From Diaminobutyricimonas aerilata (GTDB lineage: Bacteria > Actinomycetota > Actinomycetes > Actinomycetales > Microbacteriaceae), in the NCBI RefSeq assembly GCF_002797715.1, contig NZ_PGFF01000001.1:3247304-3311303 (forward strand): 64,000 nt of DNA, given 5' to 3'. Below the pieces are notes generated by a model, which worked only from the letters and a program-made list of their open reading frames with translations, was not told the origin of the DNA and searched no databases. Positions 18,826 through 25,719 of this stretch are shown here, piece after piece. Numbering within the stretch: the first letter of the stretch is position 1; each line of letters starts with the position of its first letter. Both the position numbers and the translations under genes were made by a program.

Positions 18826-19695
18826 GTGACCCTGTGGCTGCCCGACGGACCCGATCTGGTCGTGCACGGCGACAACCTCGCGGTCACGGCACAGCTGCCG
18901 GATGCCGCGTTCCGCCTGATCTACCTCGACCCGCCGTTCAACACCGGGCGGCGTCAAACGCTGCAACGCACCACGACGGTGCGCTCGGCGACCGGCTCGC
19001 GGGTCGGGTTCCAAGGCGCCCGGTACGAGACGGTCAAGAGCACCCTGTACGGCTACGACGACCGGTTCGAGGACTACTGGGAGTTCCTCGAACCGCGCCT
19101 CGAGGAGGCCTGGCGGCTGCTGGATGAGCGGGGCACCCTCTACCTGCACCTCGACTACCGCGAGGTGCACTACGCCAAGGTCGCCCTCGACGCCCTCTTC
19201 GGCCGGGAATGCTTCCTCAACGAGATCGTGTGGGCCTACGACTACGGCGCCCGCTCAAGGTCGCGCTGGCCGAGCAAACACGACACGATCCTCGTCTACG
19301 TGAAGGATCCGGACGGCTACCACTTCGACGCCGCCGCGGTGGATCGGGAGCCGTACATGGCGCCGGGCCTCGTGACCCCGGAGAAGGCCGCCCTCGGCAA
19401 GCTGCCCACCGACGTGTGGTGGCACACGATCGTCTCCCCGACCGGGTCGGAGAAGACCGGCTACGCCACCCAGAAGCCGCGCGGCATCCTGCGGCGCATC
19501 GTGCAGGCCTCGAGCGCCCCCGGAGACTGGGTGCTCGACTTCTTCGCCGGCAGCGGCACCACGGGAGCCGTCGCCGCGGAGCTCGGTCGGCGTTTCGTGC
19601 TCGTGGACAGCAACCCGGACGCGATCGACGTGATGCGCTCCCGCCTGGGCGCGGCCACCGCCTTCGTCGAGACGGCGCGCGAGGGCGCCTCCTGA
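18826..19695 (+). CDS. Site-specific DNA methyltransferase (N6-adenine/N4-cytosine type), orphan
   Basis: 289 residues. DPPF at 35-38 is catalytic motif IV, followed by NTGRRQ; the AdoMet-binding motif I, FFAGSGTTG, lies near 239-247, so the order IV-then-I is that of the beta class (N4/N6 amino methyltransferases). YATQKP shortly before motif I matches the conserved motif X region. It should methylate an exocyclic amino group in a specific DNA site. No restriction endonuclease or specificity subunit is adjacent, so an epigenetic or housekeeping role is more likely than restriction-modification. The start is the GTG directly downstream of TAATCT-N6. It converges with the DUF2207 gene. Confidence 0.88.
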   Translation: MTLWLPDGPDLVVHGDNLAVTAQLPDAAFRLIYLDPPFNTGRRQTLQRTTTVRSATGSRVGFQGARYETVKSTLYGYDDRFEDYWEFLEPRLEEAWRLLDERGTLYLHLDYREVHYAKVALDALFGRECFLNEIVWAYDYGARSRSRWPSKHDTILVYVKDPDGYHFDAAAVDREPYMAPGLVTPEKAALGKLPTDVWWHTIVSPTGSEKTGYATQKPRGILRRIVQASSAPGDWVLDFFAGSGTTGAVAAELGRRFVLVDSNPDAIDVMRSRLGAATAFVETAREGAS

Positions 19696-19724
19696 TCCAC
19701 GTGCGCGTGATCGCGCCGACCGGG

Positions 19725-19802
19725 ACGCGTCGCGCTGCTCTTCCGCGCTCCCGCGCCTGAAGCAACGCGTCGCGCTACACATCCGCGCTCCCGCGCCTGA
19801 AG
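19725..19802 (+). repeat. Two-copy 38-bp direct repeat
   Basis: 19725-19762 and 19765-19802 are near-identical 38-bp copies (ACGCGTCGCGCT, five variable bases, then TCCGCGCTCCC and a GCGCCTGAAG end). The period is 40 bp. It lies in the intergenic space between two convergent genes. Confidence 0.8.
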
Positions 19803-19823
19803 AAAGGGTCGTGGGAGCGCGGA
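19782..19823. terminator. Inverted repeat between convergent genes (bidirectional terminator candidate)
   Basis: TCCGCGCTCCC (19782-19792) and GGGAGCGCGGA (19813-19823) are perfect 11-bp complements with a 20-base loop. The position between the ends of the DNA methyltransferase and DUF2207 genes suits a terminator, although there is no T-run. Confidence 0.5.
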
Positions 19824-19862
19824 ACGGTAGCGCGGACGGGGGCGGGGTCCGCGCCCAGTGGC

Positions 19863-21761
19863 CTAGCGGCCGCCGCCGCCTCCGCCTCCGCCGCCACCGC
19901 CGGAGAAGCCGCCGCCCATCGAGCCTCCCGAGAAGCTGCTGCTGTCACTGCCGGAGTAGCTCGGGGCGGGCCTCGCCGTCGTGCTGCGGCTGACGCCGTT
20001 CAGGGTGGAGGTGAACGCGGTGCCGTTGAAGCCGTCGGTCGACACGAACCAGTCCGGACTCTCGCCCGCAGCCCGCGCGGTGATCTCGAGCTCCTTCGCC
20101 CAGGCGTCCTCCACGCCCCAGATGACGGCGAAGGGCAGCAGCTTCTCGTAGAGCTTGACCACCTGTCTGGTGTCGCCGATGTCGACGCGTTGCGCGCCCT
20201 CCGGGCTCTGCAGCATCCGCATCCGGTCCTGTTCGGCGAGCTCGAGGTACATGCGCATGCCGAGCAGGTAATCGCGGTGCTCGCGCCCCAGCGCGGTGAG
20301 TCGCGGCGGACGCGGGATGAAGAAGAGCGAGGCGAGGAACGCGAGCGCCTGCAGCACGAACACCGCGATCGACCACACGGGGATGGCCCCGGCGAACGAG
20401 GCGCCCACGAGCGCGAGGAACATGATCGCCGGCAGCAGGAACAGCGTCACCGAGATGCCGATGCCGCCCGAGCGCCGCTGCCCTGCCTCGTGCAGCCCGC
20501 CCTCGATGAGGAGCGCCTGCGCACGGGCGATGACCCGCGCGGCGCCGTCGCCGAGATCGGTGTCGTGCGGGCCGAGTTCCTTCACGCGACCGGCGGTGCG
20601 CTTCTTGCCGAACAGCACCTTCAGCAGGCGGCGCTCGAGGTCGTCGGTGAGTCGCTCATCCAGGAACTGCAGCGAGTACTCCGCCCCCGACCGGCCCGAT
20701 ACCGGGTAGTCGAGGATGCGCAACCGGCGGCGCACGGCGAGGCTCACGAGCTGGGCGGGGATCGCCGTGGCCGCGCGCCCGACGAGGTGCGCGGCGACCA
20801 TCACGTTGAGGCCGTCGGGCACCGAGTACTGCGGCACGATCGTGCCCGGGCGGTTGGCGCGCGACGCGCGCACCCGCGACAGGATCGACAGGCCCAGCAG
20901 CACGACGGAGGCGATCGCGAAGAGCGCGACGATGAGGTTCGTCCACCACGGCACCTCGCCGTCGAAGACGGTCGGCTCCGGCTCCCCCGGCACGAACGTC
21001 CCCGCGTCGAAGCCGATCGCGAAGGTCAGCGTCTCGCCCGGGGCGAGGTCGGTGACGGATGCGGTGAACGTGCCGTCATCCGCCCCGGTGATCTCGCACT
21101 GCGTCGTATCGCCCTGCGCGCCGGAGTAGCACGCGGTCGCCCCGCTGAGGGCGTCGACCAGCTCGGGGGCGACGGTGACCCGCGCGGAGACCTCACCGAA
21201 GGGCTGCTCCCATCCGGTGCCGTTGACGTCCCAGTAGAACTCGTCGGACGCGGTGTCCTCGAACGCACCGACCACGTTCTGCTGCTCGTAGGAGATGACG
21301 TAGGTCTGCTCGCCGTGCACGAACTCGTCGGTGCCGAGCGCGAGTTCGATGAAGTCGCCCGCCTCCGACTCTCCGAACGGCACCGCCTCGCCGGCGGCGT
21401 CGGTCACCGACTCGACCTCGGTGTACAGCGGGATGCCCTGATACGAGTCCGGGATCGCGCGGATGATGCCGCGGTTCTGGTCGAACTCGGGGAACACGGC
21501 GACGATCGTCTCGACCGTGCTCAGGCGGGAGGTGCCGTCCTGCGCACGGGACAGTTCGTACTCCGCTGCGAAGCTCGCGAACTCGAAGTCGCTCGTGTCG
21601 GCCGGGGCGAGCGCGGGCACCGGTGCGGCTTCGGCGGCGGCACTCGCGGGGGCGGCATCCGCGGCTCCAGCACTGAGCGCCGGCGTCACCACGACCGCGA
21701 GGGCGAGGACGGTGCCGAAGAGGAGGCCGACGGAGCGGTCGTGAGGACGTTTCGGGAGCAT
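19863..21761 (-). CDS. DUF2207 domain-containing membrane protein
   Basis: 632 residues. A signal peptide or membrane anchor covers about residues 9-33 (GLLFGTVLALAVVVTPALSAG), a long extracytoplasmic beta-rich part (about 55-265) matches the DUF2207 N-terminal region, TM segments lie near 275-295 and 430-480, and the C-terminus is a low-complexity tail rich in Ser and Gly ending in a run of Gly. This is the usual DUF2207 build; the biochemical role of the family is unknown. The ATG is placed six bases after TAGCGT, suggesting a leaderless mRNA. Homologues with the same glycine-rich tail are common in Actinobacteria. Confidence 0.85.
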   Translation of the reverse strand: MLPKRPHDRSVGLLFGTVLALAVVVTPALSAGAADAAPASAAAEAAPVPALAPADTSDFEFASFAAEYELSRAQDGTSRLSTVETIVAVFPEFDQNRGIIRAIPDSYQGIPLYTEVESVTDAAGEAVPFGESEAGDFIELALGTDEFVHGEQTYVISYEQQNVVGAFEDTASDEFYWDVNGTGWEQPFGEVSARVTVAPELVDALSGATACYSGAQGDTTQCEITGADDGTFTASVTDLAPGETLTFAIGFDAGTFVPGEPEPTVFDGEVPWWTNLIVALFAIASVVLLGLSILSRVRASRANRPGTIVPQYSVPDGLNVMVAAHLVGRAATAIPAQLVSLAVRRRLRILDYPVSGRSGAEYSLQFLDERLTDDLERRLLKVLFGKKRTAGRVKELGPHDTDLGDGAARVIARAQALLIEGGLHEAGQRRSGGIGISVTLFLLPAIMFLALVGASFAGAIPVWSIAVFVLQALAFLASLFFIPRPPRLTALGREHRDYLLGMRMYLELAEQDRMRMLQSPEGAQRVDIGDTRQVVKLYEKLLPFAVIWGVEDAWAKELEITARAAGESPDWFVSTDGFNGTAFTSTLNGVSRSTTARPAPSYSGSDSSSFSGGSMGGGFSGGGGGGGGGGGR

Positions 21762-21767
21762 GTGTCC

Positions 21768-21773
21768 ACGCTA
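21768..21773 (-). promoter_or_regulatory. -10 box TAGCGT of a leaderless promoter
   Basis: On the minus strand TAGCGT is followed by six bases and the ATG of the DUF2207 gene. Confidence 0.5.
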
Positions 21774-21890
21774 TCCACGAGGCTGTCGGGGACGACAGGC
21801 GCGCCGCGCGGCGCAATTGCGCTGCAACGTTCGAGCCGCGAGGTGAGCGGGTCAGCACGTGCCGGCGGCAGCCCCGACGACAGCCGCAGT

Positions 21891-21954
21891 CCCACGGCCC
21901 ACGGCCCACGGCCCACGGCCCACGGCCCACGGCCCACGCCCCACGGCCCCACGG
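21891..21954 (+). repeat. CCCACGG heptamer tandem repeat, about nine copies
   Basis: Six perfect head-to-tail CCCACGG units are followed by one CCCACGC unit, one more CCCACGG and, after an extra C, a final CCCACGG. Confidence 0.92.
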
Positions 21955-22105
21955 CAACGAGAGCGGACATCCGACCCGACACGCCGGTCACCCGACCCAC
22001 AACGCGGCGCGCCACCCCGCACATCCGCTCTCACTGCCGAGCCGACGGGACATCCGCGCTCAGGCCCACCGGACCAGACCGCGACAGGATGCGGAGACGA
22101 GGAAC

Positions 22106-22140
22106 GGGCCGCGCCGGGCTCCCTCTTCCCGACGCGGCCC
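22106..22140. terminator. Hairpin downstream of the MFS gene
   Basis: GGGCCGCG (22106-22113) pairs with CGCGGCCC (22133-22140), 20 bases beyond the MFS stop codon. It is a plausible terminator without a U-tract. Confidence 0.4.
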
Positions 22141-22160
22141 GCCCTGACTCGGGGCTCCTC

Positions 22161-23618
22161 CTAGCGGAGGCTCCGCCGAGCCGTCCGCGGGCGCCTGCGG
22201 GGGGCGAGGGCGACCGCGAAGCCGACGAGGGCGACGACCGTCGAGAGCACGAGGCCCGGACGGAATCCGTCGAGCAGCTGCCCGGCGCTCGCGCCGGCGA
22301 CCTGGCCGCCGCCGGCGATGAGCGCCGTCGTGACGGCGAGCACGAGCGCGGCGCCGACCTGGGAACTGCTCTGCACGAGCCCGGCGGCGAGCCCCTGCTC
22401 GTCGTTCGAGATGCCCGAGGTCGCGCGCTCCTGGATGGCGGGGAAGCCGAGCGCGAATCCGGCACCGAGCAGCAGCACCGACGGCAGGATGTCGACCGCG
22501 TAGACGGGCTCGGTGCCGACCCGCAGGAACAGCAGGTAGCCGAGGGACAGCGCCCCGAGGGCCACGGTGATCAGCAGCGGCGATCCGAACCGGTCGATGA
22601 GACGGTCGGCGAAGGGTGCCGTGGCGACGACCACGAGGCCGGCCGGCAGCAGGGCGAGCGCCATGCTGAGCGGCTGCCAACCGAGCACCGACTGCAGGTA
22701 GATCGTGAGGATGAACTGGAAGCTCACGTACGACCCGAACAGGGCGATCGCGCTGATGTTGGCCCGGGCGACCGAGCCCTCGCGCAGGATGCCGAAGCGG
22801 ATGAGCGGGTGCTTGGCGCGCAGTTCGATGATCGCGAAGGCGGCGAGCACGAGACCCGCCCCGACCAGCCCGAGGATCGTCTGCAGCGACCCCCAGCCGA
22901 CCTCCGGTGCCGACACGACCGTGTAGACGAGCGACAGCATGCCGACGGCGAGAGTCACCGCGCCCCAGATGTCGTGGCCGCCGTTCTCGGCGCGACGGTC
23001 GCGCGGGATGAAGAAGAGGCCGAGCACGAGGGCGGCGACGGCGAACGGCACGGAGAAGAGGAAGGTCCAGCGCCAGCTGAGCGACGTCATCAGTCCGCCG
23101 ACGATGAGTCCGAGCGAGAAGCCGCTCGCGGCGAACGTCGTGAAGATCGAGATCGCGCGGTTGCGCGACGGACCTTCGGCGAAATTCGTCGTGATGAGCG
23201 AGAAGGCGGCCGGTGCGGTGAACGCCGCGGCGATGCCCTTGACGAAGCGCGAGGCGATCACGATCGCCGGGTCGCTCACGAGGCCGCCGGCGAGCGACGC
23301 GACGGCGAACACTCCGAGGGCGATGAGCAGGATGCGGCGGCGGCCGAGCAGGTCGGCGAGGCGTCCGCCGAGCAGCAGCAGGCTGCCGTAGCCGAGCACG
23401 TAGGCCGACACGATCCACTGCAGGGTGCCCGTCTCGAGCGAGAGTTCCGTGCCGATCGAGGGCAGCGCCACACCGACCATCGAGACGTCGAGGCCGTCGA
23501 GGGCGATGACGATGCAGACGACGAGCAGCAGGAGCCAGGTGCGGGTCGTCCAGCGCTGCGCGGACGAGGGTGTCGAAGTGTCGGATGCGGGGGCGATCCG
23601 GTCGGTCGTTGAAGTCAC
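22161..23618 (-). CDS. MFS multidrug exporter, DHA2 (EmrB/QacA) type
   Basis: 485 residues with about 14 hydrophobic segments. The motif A-like loop GGRLADLLGRRR (near 83-94) and the TM1 segment with ALDGLDVSMVGVALPSIG are typical of drug:H+ antiporters of the DHA2 branch. It should export toxic compounds across the cytoplasmic membrane. The GTG start follows a good sigma-70-type promoter with almost no leader. The gene is divergent from a marR-type gene, and an operator-like palindrome overlaps its -35 box, so repression by that MarR protein is likely. The substrate cannot be told. Confidence 0.88.
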   Translation of the reverse strand: MTSTTDRIAPASDTSTPSSAQRWTTRTWLLLLVVCIVIALDGLDVSMVGVALPSIGTELSLETGTLQWIVSAYVLGYGSLLLLGGRLADLLGRRRILLIALGVFAVASLAGGLVSDPAIVIASRFVKGIAAAFTAPAAFSLITTNFAEGPSRNRAISIFTTFAASGFSLGLIVGGLMTSLSWRWTFLFSVPFAVAALVLGLFFIPRDRRAENGGHDIWGAVTLAVGMLSLVYTVVSAPEVGWGSLQTILGLVGAGLVLAAFAIIELRAKHPLIRFGILREGSVARANISAIALFGSYVSFQFILTIYLQSVLGWQPLSMALALLPAGLVVVATAPFADRLIDRFGSPLLITVALGALSLGYLLFLRVGTEPVYAVDILPSVLLLGAGFALGFPAIQERATSGISNDEQGLAAGLVQSSSQVGAALVLAVTTALIAGGGQVAGASAGQLLDGFRPGLVLSTVVALVGFAVALAPRRRPRTARRSLR

Positions 23619-23626
23619 CGGGCTAA

Positions 23627-23655
23627 CTTATATGACGGTGCATACGTTGCGTCAA
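23627..23655 (-). promoter_or_regulatory. Promoter of the MFS gene (TTGACG-N17-TATAAG)
   Basis: On the minus strand the -35 is TTGACG (23650-23655) and the -10 is TATAAG (23627-23632), with a 17-base spacer. Eight bases separate the -10 from the GTG at 23618, so the transcript is leaderless or nearly so. Confidence 0.7.
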
Positions 23656-23656
23656 C
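23646..23656. promoter_or_regulatory. Candidate MarR operator GTTGCGTCAAC
   Basis: GTTG-CGT-CAAC is a perfect palindrome overlapping the -35 box of the MFS promoter. Its shape (TTG...CAA) resembles known MarR-family sites. The likely ligand-responsive binder is the divergent MarR protein. Confidence 0.5.
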
Positions 23657-23669
23657 ATTGGATACGGCT

Positions 23670-23690
23670 GCATGAAATACCGCATCATGC
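23670..23690. promoter_or_regulatory. Second inverted repeat in the MFS/marR region
   Basis: GCATGA-N9-TCATGC is a perfect 6-bp inverted repeat ending ten bases before the TACGAT -10 of the marR gene; it could be the site for autoregulation. Confidence 0.4.
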
Positions 23691-23700
23691 GTTCGCGAGG

Positions 23701-23706
23701 TACGAT
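23701..23706 (+). promoter_or_regulatory. -10 box TACGAT of a leaderless promoter
   Basis: TACGAT is followed by six bases and the ATG of the first marR-type gene. Confidence 0.5.
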
Positions 23707-23712
23707 GTCGGC

Positions 23713-24084
23713 ATGGTCCAGAGCGATGTGGTGGAGCGCTGGCGCTCCCTGCAGACGACGTATCTGTCCACCGCATCCGCCCTGGAGCGAGCGCTCGACG
23801 AGAAGTGCGACCTCGGTTTGAGCGAGTTCGAGGTGCTCGACCTCGTCGCCGAGTCGAACAGCGATCAGCAGTGCCTCATGCGCGACCTCGTCGCGCGCAC
23901 CCCGATGACGCAGAGCGCGCTCTCGCGCATCGTCGACCGCCTGCAGAAGGCCGAGCTCGTCGAGCGCGAGGAGTGCGGGTTCGACCGCCGATCGATGTTC
24001 GTACACGTCACCGCGAAGGGCTCCGCCGTGCACGCCGAAGCGCAACGCGTCTACCGCTCGCTCCTCACCCACGAGCTCGACTGA
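23713..24084 (+). CDS. MarR-family transcriptional regulator
   Basis: 123 residues with a winged helix: the recognition region RTPMTQSALSRIVDRLQKAELVEREEC (near 60-86) and the wing GFDRRSMFVHVTAKG match the MarR pattern. The ATG at 23713 is chosen over longer in-frame starts because these would run into the divergent MFS gene and because TACGAT-N6 places the transcript start at this ATG. Its divergent position and the shared 94-bp control region make it the likely repressor of the MFS exporter and of itself. Confidence 0.88.
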   Translation: MVQSDVVERWRSLQTTYLSTASALERALDEKCDLGLSEFEVLDLVAESNSDQQCLMRDLVARTPMTQSALSRIVDRLQKAELVEREECGFDRRSMFVHVTAKGSAVHAEAQRVYRSLLTHELD

Positions 24085-24119
24085 CCCCGCGACGCCCCTA
24101 CTTCGAATTCGCAGCACCG

Positions 24120-24125
24120 TATACT
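24120..24125 (+). promoter_or_regulatory. -10 box TATACT of a leaderless promoter
   Basis: TATACT, near consensus, is followed by six bases and the GTG of the second marR-type gene. Confidence 0.6.
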
Positions 24126-24131
24126 CGGGGC

Positions 24132-24644
24132 GTGGCCACCCCTGACGCCTCACTCGACCCGACGGAGCTCGACGGTTACCTCGCGCTCATCGAGGTGAGC
24201 AGCCTGCTGCGCCACACGGTCGAACAGCAGCTGCGTGACGCCGGCGACCTCTCGTATGTGCAGTTCCAGCTGCTGGCACGGCTCGGCGACTCCGCGACGG
24301 GCAGCCACCGGATGACCGACCTCGCCGACGGCGTGGTCTACAGCCGCAGCGGACTCACCTATCAGGCGCAGCTGCTCGAGCAACGCGGACTCGTCACCCG
24401 GGCGCCGTCGCGCGAAGACGAGCGCAGCATCACCGTGACGCTCACCGACGCGGGACGCGAGGTGCTCGCGACCGTGTTCCCCGGACACATCGGGATCGTG
24501 CGGAGCCTGCTGTTCGACGCCCTCTCCCGCGACGAGGTGGAGGCGCTCGCCGGAGCGCTGACGCGCGTGCGCGCTCACATGCGTTCGACGCCGCCGCGCT
24601 CCGCCGCGCCGCGCCGCCGGAAGGCCGCGGGCTCCGGCTCCTGA
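24132..24644 (+). CDS. MarR-family transcriptional regulator
   Basis: 170 residues. The winged-helix core (HRMTDLADGVVYSRSGLTYQ, followed by REDERSITVTLTDAG) is well conserved, with DER at the wing as in many MarR proteins. The tail of about 20 residues is rich in Arg, Pro and Ala. The GTG start follows TATACT-N6, giving it its own leaderless promoter 47 bp after the first marR-type gene. The two MarR proteins are not close copies, so they probably sense different signals. The target is not evident; it converges with the lysR-type gene. Confidence 0.87.
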   Translation: MATPDASLDPTELDGYLALIEVSSLLRHTVEQQLRDAGDLSYVQFQLLARLGDSATGSHRMTDLADGVVYSRSGLTYQAQLLEQRGLVTRAPSREDERSITVTLTDAGREVLATVFPGHIGIVRSLLFDALSRDEVEALAGALTRVRAHMRSTPPRSAAPRRRKAAGSGS

Positions 24645-24700
24645 CGACTCAGCGCTCGGGTGTCCGCGCCGCGATCCGGGCGGCGGGCGAGTGCGCCGCC

Positions 24701-25642
24701 TCAGCCCGCGCGGGTGACGAGGCGATCCCGCGAGGTGCCGCGCGACGCGTACTCGTCGGCCACGCGGAGGATGGAGCTCCGCATGGCCGCGGCCGCCCGG
24801 GTGAGCGTCACATCCGAGCGCTGCGCGAGACTCACGGTGCGGTCGAGCCGCGGTTCGGTCAGCCGGACCGCCCGCAGGCCCGCGCGGTCGATCGGCACCA
24901 TCGCGGGCACCACCGCGACGCCGAGACCCCGTTCGACGAACCGCAGCACCGCATCCATCTCGGCGCCCTCGAGAACGACCTCGGGCGTCAGACCGGCGTT
25001 CCGGAAGGCCGCGTCGGTCACCGCGCGCAGGTCGTAGCTCTCGGCGAACGCGATCTGCGGCAACGCGGCGAGCTCGCTGATGGTCATGCTGCGCCGCGCG
25101 GTCACCGGCGGTTGCGCGGCCGACGAGACCACGACGAGCTCCTCGGTCAGCAGCGCGGTACGGCTGAGACTCACCGTCTGCGGCTCGACTCCGGCCGTCG
25201 ACGTCAGGAGCGCGAGGTCGAGCGCACCCTCGGCGAGTTCGCCGATCAGGCGACGGGAGCCGCGCTCCGAGATGTGGATGTCGACGCCCGGGTGGGCCGA
25301 ATGGAACGCGCTGACGACGTCGGTGACGATGCTCGCGCACAGGCTCGGCGTCGCACCGAGACGCACGCGCCCCTTCCGCAGCCCCGTCAGTTCCGCCATC
25401 TCGTGCCTGACGGAATCGGCGTCGGCGAGCATGCGCCTCGCGAGGGGCAGGAGCGCCTCGCCCGCCGCCGTCAACGAGATGTGCCCGCGGGCGCGGTGGA
25501 ACAGCTCGGCGCCGAGGTCCTGCTCGAGCGTCGCGATCTGGCGACTCAGCGACGGCTGGGCCAGGTGGAGCGCCTCCGCAGCGCGGGTGAAGTGCGCCTG
25601 GCGGGCGACCTCGACGAAGCCGCGGAGTTGTTCGAGGTTCAC
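24701..25642 (-). CDS. LysR-family transcriptional regulator
   Basis: 313 residues: N-terminal helix-turn-helix (FVEVARQAHFTRAAEALHLAQPSLSRQIATLE, split here as family pattern only in part) at about 9-40, then the substrate-binding effector domain from about 90 to 295. The GTG start is six bases after TAAGCT, a leaderless arrangement. It is divergent from an SdhA/FrdA-like flavoprotein gene with 77 bp between them, the classical layout for a LysR activator controlling the divergent gene. The effector may be a dicarboxylate or aspartate-like compound, an inference from the neighbour only. Confidence 0.9.
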   Translation of the reverse strand: MNLEQLRGFVEVARQAHFTRAAEALHLAQPSLSRQIATLEQDLGAELFHRARGHISLTAAGEALLPLARRMLADADSVRHEMAELTGLRKGRVRLGATPSLCASIVTDVVSAFHSAHPGVDIHISERGSRRLIGELAEGALDLALLTSTAGVEPQTVSLSRTALLTEELVVVSSAAQPPVTARRSMTISELAALPQIAFAESYDLRAVTDAAFRNAGLTPEVVLEGAEMDAVLRFVERGLGVAVVPAMVPIDRAGLRAVRLTEPRLDRTVSLAQRSDVTLTRAAAAMRSSILRVADEYASRGTSRDRLVTRAG

Positions 25643-25648
25643 GTCGAT

Positions 25649-25654
25649 AGCTTA
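25649..25654 (-). promoter_or_regulatory. -10 box TAAGCT of a leaderless promoter
   Basis: On the minus strand TAAGCT is followed by six bases and the GTG of the lysR-type gene. Confidence 0.5.
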
Positions 25655-25673
25655 GGCGTATCGAATCGACTCG

Positions 25674-25684
25674 AATGATTCATT
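25674..25684. promoter_or_regulatory. Candidate LysR-site palindrome AATGATTCATT
   Basis: A perfect 11-bp palindrome (AATGA-T-TCATT) in the lysR/flavoprotein divergent region. It abuts the probable -35 (TTGGAG, 25683-25688) of the flavoprotein gene, a usual place for activator contact. Confidence 0.45.
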
Positions 25685-25712
25685 GGAGTAATCGCGGGCT
25701 GCTCCGTAGCGT
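25683..25712 (+). promoter_or_regulatory. Promoter of the flavoprotein gene (TTGGAG-N18-TAGCGT)
   Basis: TAGCGT at 25707-25712 is seven bases before the ATG at 25720; TTGGAG lies 18 bases upstream of it. No ribosome binding site is seen, so the mRNA is probably leaderless. Confidence 0.5.
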
Positions 25713-25719
25713 CGAGTGC

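Larger units (their letters stand above)
21762..22160. other. 399-bp intergenic stretch between DUF2207 and MFS genes
   Basis: It holds the DUF2207 promoter at the left, a CCCACGG heptamer array near 21891-21954 and a hairpin at 22106-22140 near the end of the MFS gene. No credible coding frame: the apparent frames over the heptamers are low-complexity Pro/His/Arg strings. Confidence 0.7.

Noticed and set aside
18094-19170. A 358-residue version of the TrmH-like protein
   Set aside because: The extra N-terminus is antisense to the DNA methyltransferase gene and lacks family similarity; GTG 18747 gives a normal SPOUT protein.
20190-23612. An 1140-codon plus-strand frame across DUF2207 and the MFS gene
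   Set aside because: Low-complexity Arg/Glu/His translation, crossing two well-supported minus-strand genes and their intergenic repeats.
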